From: Lepidurus packardi
Taxonomy: Eukaryota > Arthropoda > Branchiopoda > Notostraca > Triopsidae
NCBI GenBank assembly: GCA_023053545.1
Contig: JAKZAN010000150.1
Location: 16,337-80,336, forward strand
DNA length: 64,000 nucleotides
Direction: 5' to 3'
How positions within the stretch are numbered: the first letter of the stretch is position 1; each line of letters opens with the position of its first letter. A model generated the notes under the pieces. The model had not been told where the DNA came from and did not search any database. It worked only from the letters and a program-made list of their open reading frames with translations. The translations under genes and the position numbers were made by a program. Of the stretch, positions 1 to 11,444 are shown piece after piece.

Positions 1-105
1 GCTGTTTTACTCTGCAATCCAGCCAGATCCGAGTCAAAGGCGTAAATCATATCCAGAAGCACTACTATTATAAACCCTAATTCTTTTACCTACCCTAGCA
101 TATAC

Positions 106-1374
106 ATGTAATCACTACTCAAACTCATCATCGACACCCATGTCGGCAGCCAGTACTGGCCCATCATCCAGCTTCTTTCTGCCTAGCACCTGCCTCTCCA
201 GGAACTCGTCCAACGCTCCAAGCTCAAATTCTCTGAAACCCTAGATATGCTCAAATATCTCATCAAAACCAATATCATAACCTTCTCCAAAGCTGGCACT
301 GATTCTCTGCTCTACAGAATATCTCCCAAACACATCCTCCTATATCTGCGATTCCCCAAGTACATACTCTTCATTGAAAAGCAACACGGTATCGATGCTT
401 CACGGGTGTTCGAATACTTCGTCAAAACTTCAACAGCCAGTATCCGGGATGCCAGAGCTCACTTCGAAGACCAACAAGCTTTCAAACGAGGATTCGATGC
501 TCTAATAAAGGCCAATCTCTTGGGCGAAGACTGTCCAGCTTATGATCTGGGCGTGAGCACCCTTAACTAATAATAATAGAAAGACAAAGTTTCAACCCTA
601 AAAAAACCAACCCAGACCACCGACGAGGCTCCAGAACTGATAACGTATCGTGGCAAAAAACCCACCAAGACAGTAGAATCAGAAAAGACAGCAGGAAAAG
701 TAAATACTCGAGGATAGTAAAGCCAGATTGGCAGTTTAGACGAAAATCTACATTTCAGCATAGCGGTGAATGAACTACACAGGCAGTTCAGAGACACGAT
801 AATCGCGAAGAGAATAGTCGATAAATACGGACTGAACCTCACTGAAAAGCAGCTAATCAAAATCATCAACGAAAAGAAATACCCTGAACCTCTGGATTTC
901 TTCAACAGCAAGGAACAGCCCAAACTGGCACTACTCACCAACCTGAAGAAGATGCTGCTGGAAGAATTCATTGCTGAGAAATATGGCCAGAACAGCCTCT
1001 TAGTCTTCAATACTCTCAACGCCCTGCCCTGCATCCCTGAGATCAGAATGGAAGAGGAAACCTTGCTGGGGCTCAAAGATCTGCGCAAAGCCACGAACAT
1101 CCTCATCAAAGACAAACTCGTAGAGGCCGTAGAAGCCAGAGTGGGCAAAGAACTAACCTATTTCTTCAATGCCAACCTGTAATACGGGAAGAAGCACTTC
1201 GAGGAGTTCATTTATAAATCGGTATATCGACTGTTCGCGAGACTGCTAAAGGAAGAGCAGGATATGGAGAACCCTTTCAAAAAGCAATCACGAGCAGCCT
1301 GTGCGGATCTGCTGGTGAAGATCCAGAACCGATTGAACGCGTTGGACGAGATACTGATTGTAATATAAGAATGA
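106..1374 (+). CDS. RPC3: RNA polymerase III subunit RPC3 (POLR3C/Rpc82-like)
   Basis: Single exon, 422 residues, ending in TGA. RPC3 is the winged-helix subunit of the Pol III-specific trimer that binds the clamp and helps promoter opening in the nucleus. The N-terminus starts at LLKLIIDTHVG, followed by a second winged-helix-like block (LKYLIKTNIITF) and the RPC3-like segment LRFPKYILFIEK near residue 80. An acidic linker at about 568-579 is written as four reassigned stop codons in a row (TAATAATAATAG, Glu by table 30). The reading frame stays open upstream to base 1, so the start is chosen because the RPC3 homology begins right at this ATG. It is shorter than the human protein (about 530). 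The family call rests on pattern recognition only. Confidence 0.72.
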
Positions 1375-1861
1375 ATATATAGGTATATCCATTTTAGTAA
1401 CTAGACTGTTTAAATATAAATCTCATCGGATTAGATTTGCCCCACTTTCTGGGGGAGTCCTCTGGTAAAATTAATTTCTTATTCGACAATTTATGGTTCA
1501 ATGTTCAAAAAAAGGGATAAAAAGCCAAAAAAAGATTGGGAACAGGTTTAAACCCTAATATTTAATTATAGATATTTTATTGAAGAAATATATATATATT
1601 GTAGACCGGTTGAACCCATTCGGTTAACAAGTTTCAAGAAGTCTGAACAAAACCTACAAACCACAACTAACGCAGATCCATATATGATGGTTATACAAAA
1701 TATAATTTAATTCGACCCAAGGAATTATAAAATTATTAGAATATATCAATAAACCCTGCAATAAATTTTGACCACCCCCCTATCATACGTGCATAAATAT
1801 TAATTTAGACTATTGCACAGTGATACCGGTACAGATCATACATAACATATATATCTCAGCC
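1375..1861. other. intergenic spacer
   Basis: AT-rich spacer between two co-directional genes. It holds short TA runs and a C6 tract about 85 bases before the next start codon. I see no gene in it. Confidence 0.6.
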
Positions 1862-3100
1862 ATGAACACGCAGTCCTCTATACTCGCCAGTCTTTTCGAA
1901 ATCCTAGTCCACTCGCATCACAAGACTCAACAACGAAGGAATCTACTTGCTCAGACTTCTCCTTATCAGTTTCTTACTCTTTTCAAAACCCTTGATACTC
2001 AGCGGAAAGCGTACCTCACTCCTACGGATCTCCTTGATTTCATGAGGAGAAACAATGTCATGGCTACGAGACACGACGTCACCCTACTTATTAGACGTGT
2101 TTTTGGATTGGAAATTGCTCAGAAGAACTGCATTGATGATATCACCTTATGGAGGGCTCTGCTTCCTGAAGACACCAATGTTACTCTAAACAGATAGGGG
2201 TAGACAATCCAGACTTCTCCTTGCAAGGAGGCCAACCGAAGCACAGAAATAGCAGTCGCCAAACTCTTCGAGCAGTAGATCTAGAACTGTCGTCTCATTG
2301 AAAAATACCGGCAATAGCTTTTCTCGTGTTTGAATATGACGGCAGAGTCGTGTTACAGTTTACTAGATAAGAGCAAAAAGGGGTTCATCAGCCTCGAAGA
2401 TGTGGATACCTTCCTGAAATCCAACCTGCGCTATCTGTCTCCTGCTGAAGTCAAAGTCATATATAGATGTCTGGACTGCGACAAAGACTCGAAAGTGGAT
2501 TTTCGGGATTTCGTGGATTCTATTTCTCCTGTGCGTTCTAATGCCTCAGATCTGACCTCCTCTCCTGTCAAGTAGTCTTTGTTCCTGAATAGTCCCGCAA
2601 AGAAGCGGAGTTATAATGATGTGTTTTCAGATTCTCCAATCAAAGAACTGGATGAGATCAAGGATGCTCTTAAACTGTCCAGTCTGACTGCCGACACTCT
2701 AGTAGGCATGAGGGAGTCTACTATAGCCAAGGGTGCTCTAAAAATGGGACTGCTGGTTCGACCTATCGACGACGAACACCCCCAAGTCGAGTAAATAACC
2801 AGAGACGTAAGAAACCAGATCCTGCTTCTCAACTAATCCCGTCGGGATCGTATCCTGAATGAACTGCGAAGAACCAAACTATAGAACCAAATGAGTTTCA
2901 ACCCTGCATCTCCTGTCAAATCTTCCAGAACAGCAATGTCGGGGACCCAAAAACCCCCAGGTTCAGCATAATCCCCTGTGCGACAACTGCTCAAAACCGA
3001 GAGCAATAACAGTTCAGATGTGAATTTGAACAAAGAATCCAGGACAAAATAACAAGACAACAACATGGAGAACAGCAGATGGGTACTGCAGCAGTGTTGA
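1862..3100 (+). CDS. EF-hand domain protein
   Basis: Single exon of 412 residues ending in TGA. One canonical EF-hand loop is visible (DCDKDSKVDFRD, acidic ligands at 1, 3, 5, 9 and 12), preceded by a weaker helix-loop-helix (LLDKSKKGFISLEDV). A third, more N-terminal degenerate unit contains LDTQRKAYLTPTDL. The second half is low-complexity with several SP motifs (SPVR, SPAKKR, SPIKEL, SPVKSS), which suggests phosphorylation by proline-directed kinases. Probably a cytoskeletal or ciliary calcium-binding protein of the large ciliate EF-hand set; I cannot name an orthologue. Several in-frame TAA/TAG codons are read as sense. The gene converges on the GBP-like gene downstream, with 190 bases between the stops. 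Confidence 0.7.
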
Positions 3101-3290
3101 GTGTGGGAGCATCAGTTGAAAAAAGGGCACTGTTTAAAGCCAGACTCCCCCTCTACTTTTTTGATATTTAATAACAAACTATTTTCTAATAAACAATAAT
3201 AATTAACAATAACTAAGAGCCATTCTTTTTTTTAATTATATCTATGCAATCCATTATGTGTCAATCAATGTATTATCTTCCTTTATTTTC

Positions 3291-6139
3291 TCATGAGAAT
3301 ACGAATTTCTTCTGCTTGTCGAATCTACACGTCTTCAGAAACCGATCCTATACTCCTCCTGCAGCACTGTTGCTGCTATTCTATTTGTTCTATCTTCCCA
3401 ATACCACTCGCTCATCCAGTCTCAGACAGGGCATCCTCAGGTCACCCATGTTGTTGTTCTCTACCATGCTAGTCTATTGTCGATGCAGGTCCATCCCCAG
3501 GAATTAGATCAGCCATTTATTGCTGTATACTTCGTTATTGTCAGATAGATCCTGCGAATAAATATATATTGATGTGTATTTAAATAATGAAAGGATTACC
3601 TTTAGAGTGTCCTGGACTAGGATTCTGGTGTTTTAGTAGTTTGTGACATCTAGTTTTTCGGTACAGTCTACAAACTCGCCCCTCAGGCCAATTCACTTTC
3701 AATCTTCCGAATAACAGCTTAAGGCTTCGCAGACCTTTGTCCATTTTCCACACTTTATCGCCCATCTGGACCTCGATCTGGTAGATCAGCTGGTTGCTGA
3801 AATGGTCAATAGTATAGGAGACATCAAATTCCAGTTCTGGTTACTCCTCGCAAGGATGCGCCATGAATTTATCGAAACGGTAGCTGCTCCGGCACTTCTT
3901 GCACTTGAACAGCTCTGCTGATAACACGATTTTCTCATAAGGTTTGAGTTCTTTGACGAGTTGTACGAGTTATTGGTTGTCTTTTTCCAGCTGATGTATC
4001 TGTTGGAAAGCTGAAGCCGAACTACCTGTGTGTAGAGAGTTGGCGATGATAGTGTTGGTCTTGAGGGCTTGGGCCAACTGCTTCTGGAGAGACTGGTTTT
4101 CTCGGGCCATTAACAATAGCCTCGATTGAGTCTGCTTGCCTCCAACATCTTCTTCTGCATTTTTGGCGCACATGCTACTGATCTGTATCTCTTCCTTCTC
4201 CTCTTCCAGACTCTGGATGGTTGTCTTGCAGACATCCAACTATTGGCTTAGGATTCTCACCCGTTCCTCAAGTTCTATCCTTCTTTTCTAGGATGCATTT
4301 TACAGGAACAGATTTCTATCCTTCAAGGACTGAATTTCCTGAGCAGCTGTCTGGAGCTGCCTATTGCTATTTTCGACAGCCTGGTTCTTAGACTCCATGA
4401 TATACGCATTTTATTATCGCAGCTGATCGACAACGTTTTAATTCTCCTTTAGAAGGCCTTAGTACTATTACACCAAGTTAGTCTTGTTCTATATTTCCTG
4501 GTCCAGCTTAACCTGGAGCTTGTAGTTGTTGATCTCATAGCACCTCACTTTTTCGTAGTATTATTCCAGCTGTGATTGGAGCTCTGCTCGTCGATCTGCA
4601 AAGCTTCTCTCTAAGAACTCTTACTTGTCTCTGAGGAGTCGGTTTTCTAGAACCCATTTCTACTAGAGGGTGCGAATGTATTCGGAGTTTATGCTCTTAA
4701 TCTTCTCATAAAACTCTTTATAGAGATGCAATTAGGTGTCCTTGTCAGAAGTGGCTGATCCACAAACTTTGAGCTGTTCAAGCTTATCGCATATATCCTC
4801 AAAACTCAGAGTTTTGTTGGATCGGACCTAGTTCAGGATATCGGTAACAGTGTCCTCGATTGTAGCCTTAATAGCATAGAGCTGACGATCAAGAAGATTC
4901 TTCCTTGTCTGCTAGAAATTGTTCTTGAGCTTCTTCTTGAGTAGCTTTTTCTTCATTTCCTTCTCATAGGGTTGGAGGAAAGTCTGGTCAATTTTTTTTT
5001 GTCCTTCCTGAATGAGATTCTTATGTAGAGCTTCGATTTCCTCCATGTTAGCCTGCTACTCAAACTTGGTTCCGATCAATCTTGTATGTTTCTACTCTAT
5101 ATTCTTGATGATCTTGTTAGACTCGCCGTTGCAGACGTTGTCCCAGTGCGAGCTTATCGATGGGATGCCCCCGCTGTTGATGCTGGCTACGAACTGTTCG
5201 GCCATATGCACGAATGCCTCAGGTGAGCAGGGTTTCCCTTTGAAGGTTTTGGGGCGAATACCTGAATTCACCCGCAGCTTGAATTCCTTGACGAGTTCCA
5301 GGAATTAAGGCCTTAATTTTGACTCTGGAAGGCTACTGAGCACCTGCAGATCCTTTTCATTATGGGTGGGTCTGATCAAAGTAAAACAATCTCGCTGACA
5401 AAAGTACTCTCTCAACTGCCCTCGAATCTTGTTCTTTGACTCAACCAGTTCACTTCTGCCTTTTTGTGACTTCAAGGCATTCTCCAGATAATCCTTGCTG
5501 GTGATAGGTTCTCCATTCTCATTTTCAAGTCTAAGGGAGAAATCCCTGACTAACCACATGAAAGCAGGGAAACAATTAATGATGTCATCGACTTCTCGTT
5601 CACTTTTGGAGTTGTTCTGCAGTATTTTGCTCAGATTCACAATCAGTCCTAGATTCTGGATGGCTTTTTAGTCGATGCTCCCCATGCTATTATAGATCAT
5701 GAAGCTAGACAGTAGGGTCGCCATTAGGAAGATCTTAGTGTCAGTATTCTAGCCTTCCTCTAAGGATCCCAGGCCTTCTGTGTCCATGACCATTGCTTGG
5801 ATCGTTTGGTTTTTATCTTTGAAGGTGACCAGTTTAGGCCATATCCAAAGTCCTTTTGTGCAGGCATTAATAGTAGGGCCCACTTCGAAGCCTGAACTCT
5901 GGTCAAGCAAGACACGATTCAATATATAGCTTTTGCCTGTACGGTATTTCCCGACGACAGCAACGACTGCGAGTTGGCTGGTCTCTTCGGACCATGACCT
6001 GATAAGAGATGCTGCCTCTGGATTAAGATGCAAGTCTGTATATATATATATATAATTATTATAGTGGAGGAGTGATACTTTTGTCTTGGTCGAAAGAGAT
6101 GAGCTGGATAGGTTTGAGTTTGGCAGACTGTTTAGACAT
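3291..6139 (-). CDS. Guanylate-binding-protein-like GTPase with coiled coil, zinc finger and PX-like tail (one frame break)
   Basis: Exons (minus) 6139-6079, 6035-3600 and 3551-3291; introns of 43 and 48 nt. About 918 residues. The large G domain has the GBP P-loop GKYRTGKS (residues 49-56), DTEGLG (about 105) and the RD guanine-specificity pair in LVRDFSL. A long charged coiled coil follows, rich in reassigned TAA/TAG codons. Near the C-terminus there is a CxxC...HxC putative zinc finger (CKKC, then HPC 12 residues later) and a PX-like segment (YQIEVQMGDKVWK...LKLLFGRLK). The frame must shift by one base near the CCCC run at 3679-3682 (GGGG on the coding strand) to reach the clearly coding downstream frame; a 22-nt intron is the alternative. 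GBPs are dynamin-superfamily GTPases acting on membranes. The G-domain call is firm; the PX call is tentative. Confidence 0.78.
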
Positions 6140-6490
6140 GACTGGATTTTACTATTTGTTTGGGTTGCTAGTTGTTTGTTTTGCTGCTGATGCTAAGTCC
6201 TTGATCTAATTTCTTTTCCTTTTTTACACAACACAGTATCAATAACTATCTAATTCAAGTGTATATAATAGTCTATTGTCTATTGTTATTTTTTAATTTA
6301 AATATTTGAAATTGAAAAAAACTACTGGTCTTTAGAGGTTTTTATCTCTTTTCTAACCATCATCATTACCTTCATTTTTGATATATTGTTTATCTATTAT
6401 TGTATATTTCATACATTTAATCACTGTTTTTTTTTTTGGTTTTTTTCCTACAATAGTATCCAGTAAAAACTAAAAGGAAAAATATCAGAC
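6140..6490. other. divergent intergenic region
   Basis: AT-rich region between the start codons of two divergent genes, so it presumably holds both promoters. T-runs are present; I recognise no specific motif. Confidence 0.5.
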
Positions 6491-7719
6491 ATGTTACAAA
6501 ATAGATACACAGTAACCAAGGATAACTTCAGTTTTGGGGTCCAGAAAATAGAGGAACAAGTAGATACTCTCTATCTGGATCCGGAGATCGGGCCTTCCGA
6601 AGCAGAATAGTAAATAACACACACTCCTTCAAGAACCCCTTCCCTCTCGCATCACCCAGCCTCATATCCCTTCTTCCTCCCTCCATAAAGAACATACATT
6701 TTAGTGACTGCACTTTTGAGCTCAATAAATTATTTCGGGAGGTCACGGCCAACATCGAATCCTTGAGCTTCCTGAACTCGAACTTCAAGAGAAAGAGGAG
6801 CTTTACTAAAATTGATTTTCGGGCTCTGTCCTAAAGAAATCCCCAGCTTAGAATTCTTAACATTTGTAGAATCCCTCTGGCTGTAGAAGAAATTTAAAGT
6901 CTGGCTCACTATGCAAAGAAACTACAGGTCATCGAGTTACTTGATATGCCCAAGCTGTCTAATGGCTGTCTCAGGTGTCTGGCGGATGTGGAGTGTCTGA
7001 TAGAGTTAGGAGTTGGCGGGTCACCGACAGAGTATAACAGATTATTGAGTTTGGAGGGTTTCCAGGCCTTCAGCGAAAACTCCCAGCTCTTAAAACTCTA
7101 CATCCGATTCTGCTCATAAGTGGGCGACGAGGAGCTCTAGCACATCAGCAGCAATTTAGAAAATCTCGTGCACTTCGAACTCCAAAGAAACTCCTTCGAA
7201 CACTGCCCTTAAATCAGCGATAGGGCTCTGCAGAGTTTCTCGCAGTGCAAAAAACTAACCACATTCAAACTGGTCTACAATCGGGAATTCTCTGAAAATG
7301 CTTGTCTGAATATTGTCCAGGCGATGCCCAGTCTCAGAGAACTGAGTCTCCCTGCCTGTCCTATTCTTGACTCGATGGAACCTCTCATCAAACTCAAGCA
7401 CCTGTAGAGACTAGATCTATCGGGTGACAGCTATGTGAGGCCACATTGTCTGCAATAGATCAGCAGACATCCCAATTTACAACACCTTTCCCTGGGACAT
7501 TTCGACCACGGAGAAATGAGCTGCAAATAGCTCTCTCCAACCTGTCCAGCCGAAGGATATTTTATAATCAAATCATTCGAAGAAGCCAATAGTTTTAAGA
7601 ACTTAAAATCCTTGACTCTTGAGCAAAAGTGTCCTCTGACCTTCTGGATTGATGTCAGGCTGAAAAAGATGCGCAAGGCTCTCCAGATTCAGTATCGACT
7701 CGGACATAATTTCTAATGA
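6491..7719 (+). CDS. Leucine-rich-repeat protein
   Basis: Two exons, 6491-6609 and 6660-7719, 392 residues, TGA stop. A 50-nt GTAAAT...CCCAG intron restores the frame between the N-terminal segment and the repeats (…SEAEY | LISLLPPSIKNIHF). The rest is a series of irregular LRR units such as LRILNICRIPL, LQVIELLDMPKLSNGCLRCL, LRELSLPACPIL, LQRLDLSGDSY and LQHLSLGHF, of the RNI/F-box-associated type with cysteine-containing repeats. No F-box is obvious. Probably a cytoplasmic protein-interaction scaffold; function unknown. It is divergent from the GBP-like gene. Confidence 0.72.
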
Positions 7720-7893
7720 TGATTGAAAAAGCTCTTCTTCTTCTTCTTGAGATAATAAATTTGTATGGGTGAGTTCTTATTGTATGAGAAGGGGAGAGGG
7801 GCGTGTGTGTGTGTGGCTTAGTGAAGAATTATCCAACAACTTATAACTATTTAATACCATATTATTTTTGATCCACAAACAGATCCCCTCTCA

Positions 7894-8641
7894 ATGAACT
7901 ATATCCAGAGAGCCTGGCTTTACGCCCTCCAGCCTGTCACTTACGTCTTCAACGAGAAGCTTGCCAAGAGATCAGGTATTAAATTGTGCTTACTTCAACT
8001 CTTATCGTAGGTCTCCTCGGAAAACTCGGTCGGTTCTTCGCCGTGGGACCCCGTGAGTTCGGCGTGCACCCCACCACCCGTCACTTCATCTTCTGGAACA
8101 GAATGCTGACCCACTACTTGGGCTTCCTGCTGCATAAATACTCCGTCATCAAGTATGCTTCCCACCTGCTTCAATGCTGGCTTTCTTGTAATCGACATGC
8201 AATAGGGGTCTTTCGCACAATGGATACCACATGATGAGGATGTTCAGAACCTCTGCCTGGATGCCTCTGGTGCTGGGTCTGATTCCTCTGGCCTTCCTGC
8301 CCAACTTGGACGGTTTCTACGAAGACGAGGAGTAAAAAATAGATATTGCAGCAACAATAACAACACAATATTTTATTGAGTGATTTAGAGGTACTACCCT
8401 GGAGTGGTTCTACAAAAAGCAGAGATTGGGAGGCCCTGCCAACACCCTCAATCACAGAGTTTCGGCGCATTTCACTGAAATCAACGGCATCTACGGTGTC
8501 GAGATGATGAAAAAGTACTCTCGCGTCCACAAGGAACTCGTCAGCGAGAGGAACAGAGCCAACGAAGATGAGAGAAAGACCCGCTTTGCCCGTCCTGGCT
8601 ACGTCTACCTTCCCTACAACTCTGCCCCCGACGGAAAATGA
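7894..8641 (+). CDS. Unknown ciliate protein, possibly a mitochondrial membrane subunit
   Basis: Four exons, 7894-7975, 8011-8152, 8206-8331 and 8389-8641 (introns 35, 53 and 57 nt), 200 residues, TGA stop. The N-terminus is basic and aromatic (MNYIQRAWLYALQP). Around residue 95 there is one hydrophobic segment (WMPLVLGLIPLAFLPN), followed by a charged, soluble C-terminal half rich in Arg, Lys and Glu and ending in YLPYNSAPDGK. This shape resembles ciliate-specific accessory subunits of mitochondrial inner-membrane complexes, but that is inference; I do not recognise the family. No reassigned stop codon occurs in the coding sequence, a trait shared here with the mitochondrial ribosomal protein gene. 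Confidence 0.6.
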
Positions 8642-8837
8642 TAAGGCCACCTATTTCATAATCCCATGACAAATATCTTTTGCCATCGCAATCCACCCCC
8701 CACAATATTGAATCACATACATATGTTATACCCATCTATTCACTATACAATACTCACAAAAAACAGTCACTACTACTACTTTCTCTCTCTCTCTAGAATT
8801 TGAATATTTTTTAAAAATCCAATACTTTGACTTTATC

Positions 8838-9738
8838 ATGGCTAACATCGCTGCTCAAAATGCTGAGCTCCTCCGTCTCATCCAGGCCAAGGATTACCGC
8901 AATGCTTCTATCCCCACTCTCCTCAAGTCACTCAAGGTAAGTTCCATCCCCCTCCTTTAATAGGTTATATTTATTTTTTACCTATCAGATTGCTATTTAC
9001 ACCGTCAATCTGCCTGCCCAAAACGACCAATTCCTGTCGGAAGCAAGTAAAGAAAACACCTCATCGACCACGCACCAACTATCAATTTCTTGATGGCCCT
9101 TAGGAAATTTTGCTGAATACAACTTGTTCTACAGTCTTGCTGTTTCTGATCTGAATGAATTCTCCAGAGCTGTCGAGAAGGTCAAGTTCTTCTATGAGAA
9201 CTTCCCCAGACTCAGAGACTCCTCGCCCAACTACTACCAGATTGAGGCTATCCAGTTGCTCTATCTGCTGAGTTACAACAAGATCGAGGACTTCTATACA
9301 AAGCTCGAATCCCTCACCCAATAACAACTTGCCAATAAGTTCATCGAGTACGTGGTCAAGCTTAATGAAGCCATCGAAGAGGGCAACTACAGACTTGTGT
9401 TCTCCCTGAAAAACTCAAGCCCCCTGGAATACTTCACACCATTCTTGAACCGTATTTCCGAAACAGTTAGGGAAGAAATTGCCCGTAGCAGCGAAAAGGC
9501 CTACGGCAGTTTGAGCTTCCGCCAGGCTATGGAGATTTTCCAGTTGCCTAACGAAAAGGAGTTGAAGGAATTCTGTGTTGCCGAGGGATCCAAATACGAG
9601 ACCACAAACATCAGGTGGAAAATTAAGGATGATAGGATCTACTTCGAGTCGACAACTGCAGCTAAACCTAGCATCAACTCCGAACATCTGATCAAGACAG
9701 TGCTGCAGTATGCTCATGAGCTTGAGAGAATTGTATGA
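8838..9738 (+). CDS. RPN12: 26S proteasome regulatory subunit Rpn12 (PSMD8)
   Basis: Three exons, 8838-8936, 8989-9046 and 9104-9738 (introns 52 and 57 nt), 263 residues, TGA stop. Rpn12 is a PCI-domain lid subunit of the 19S regulatory particle and one of the last to join during lid assembly. The sequence follows PSMD8 throughout: YYQIEAIQLLYLLSYNKIED in the helical repeat region, the EEIARSSEKAYGSLSF stretch with the RDEIAGCIEKAY equivalent, the winged-helix part (LPNEKELKEFC) and a C-terminal helix ending in YAHELERIV. Length matches the family (about 260-350). One TAA is read as sense in the middle of the protein. Confidence 0.93.
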
Positions 9739-9908
9739 TTTCACAGTTCTAGATTGTTAGTAGGTCTTTTGATAAAAACTAAGACAAAAAATATTTCGTG
9801 CATCCTCCTCAAACGAGCTTATTTCTTTTAAGTTTTTGACAATAGCTACTTCAAATAAAACAAAAAGTATAATATTTGAAAAAACAAAACAAAAGCATAA
9901 GATTATAT

Positions 9909-11228
9909 ATGGAGATGGAACTCAAGGCCACCTGTGAGACGAGTCCGAATATTGCTCTAGTCAAGTATTGGGGGAAGCTTGATGAAGACTATATCTTGCC
10001 CCTCAACGATTCGGTGGGGCTCACCCTTGACCCCTCCGACCTCAGAACCACAACCACGATCTCATTTACCAAGTCCATCCCTGAAGACCGACTGATCCTC
10101 AACGACAAAGCCCAGAAAATCAGCCATCGCATCTAGAAAGTGCTCCGTATGGCTAGGGAAAAGGCTTTCTAAAAAATCTACAAAGAACGTGTGAGCGTCG
10201 AAGGTACCAACACTACTATACTCTGATCACGACCTTTAATAATATTATTAAACCCAACACCAGAATGGAATACATACAAATTCTTGATTCGATCCGAAAA
10301 CTCTTTCCCGACTGCTTCCGGTATGGCTTCTTCGGCCTCTGGCCTGGCTGCTCTTGCCTGCTCTCTCAACCGACTCTTCGCTGATGCTTTTACCCCTCAA
10401 GAGGTTTCTGAACTTGCTCGTCTCGGTTCTGGGAGTGCGTCTCGATCCATCCATGGAGGTCTTGTACGCTGGTTCGGAGTTCCTCAAGATATCCTATCAA
10501 CGTATTTACAGAATAACAAAGCTATACTGCCTCATGCGATACAATAACAGTTGAGTAAGGAGTGCGTGACTGTAACTGTGAAGCCAAGCGAAGAACTTTC
10601 TAACTTTACCGTGCTGATTCTACTGGCTGATTGGTCTGAAAAAGAAACGAGCTCAACGGATGGCATGAAGCGAAGTGTCTAGACCAGCGAACTGATCTTC
10701 TAAAGGAATAAGATTGCCTCCAAGCGGGTAGATATCCTATTAGAGTGTCTGACCAAGGGTGACATCAATAAGTTCTCAGAAACCATCATCAGAGTAAACT
10801 TATCATTTTTACTGTGTCTATTTCTTTGATCCCTGCAGGATAGCAACCAATTCCATGCGCTGTGCCTCGATACCTATCCCCCCATCTTCTACCTCAATGA
10901 GTTCTCCAAGACTGTCATGTATCTCGTTGACCATGTTCTGAACAAGCATCTGCCCACAAAGATTGCGTATACTTTCGATGCGGGACCCCATGCCTTCCTA
11001 ATCATCCATGATTCCATGCTGAACCAAGTTATGCGATCTCTGCAAGTAGTATTCCCGAACTTCAGCTCGATTCTGAACCCTCGCGCGAGTGCATTCGTGA
11101 CTCAAAATAGCACCGCCAACTAAAAACTCCCAGAAGGACTATAATAGAAACTGAAAAGCACAAACATCGATAAAAAACCATTCGGAATCTGGATGACCAA
11201 AGTCGGATCTGGTCCGAAATTCATCTGA
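9909..11228 (+). CDS. MVD: Diphosphomevalonate decarboxylase
   Basis: Exons 9909-10203, 10264-10793 and 10839-11228 (introns 60 and 45 nt), 404 residues. This GHMP-fold enzyme converts mevalonate 5-diphosphate to isopentenyl diphosphate with ATP, the last step of the mevalonate route. Diagnostic segments are TSPNIALVKYWGKLDE near the N-terminus, NDSVGLTLDPSDLRTTTT, the GHMP glycine-serine loop FPTASGMASSASGLAAL, GSGSASRSIHGG, the DSNQFHALCLDTYPP block and the C-terminal FDAGPHAFLI. Two TAG/TAA codons fall where relatives have Glu (SVETS in the human enzyme, ELFKER in yeast), useful evidence for the code. A second ATG at 9915 is an alternative start. Confidence 0.95.
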
Positions 11229-11444
11229 TCTACAAGACGTGTTCTAATGTGTGTCGATATATATGGATAGGTTTAATAAAAAAAATAAGAAAGTCAGAAA
11301 AGAAGAATAATAAAAATTATGAAGTAGTCCCGTAGATTATTTATTAGATCCTCCAAGACTCATAACTACTGCGACTACACGAGTACTCCTTCTCTCTTTT
11401 TCTCTCTGTCTCCATAATAATCAATCCCTGCTTCCACTACCCTA

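Noticed and set aside
567-1148. Long minus-strand frame opposite the RPC3 gene
   Set aside because: Low-complexity Ser/Leu/Phe translation that is the complement of a clearly coding plus strand.
6600-6660. Apparent frameshift in the LRR gene
   Set aside because: A canonical 50-nt GTAAAT…CCCAG intron (6610-6659) restores the frame exactly.
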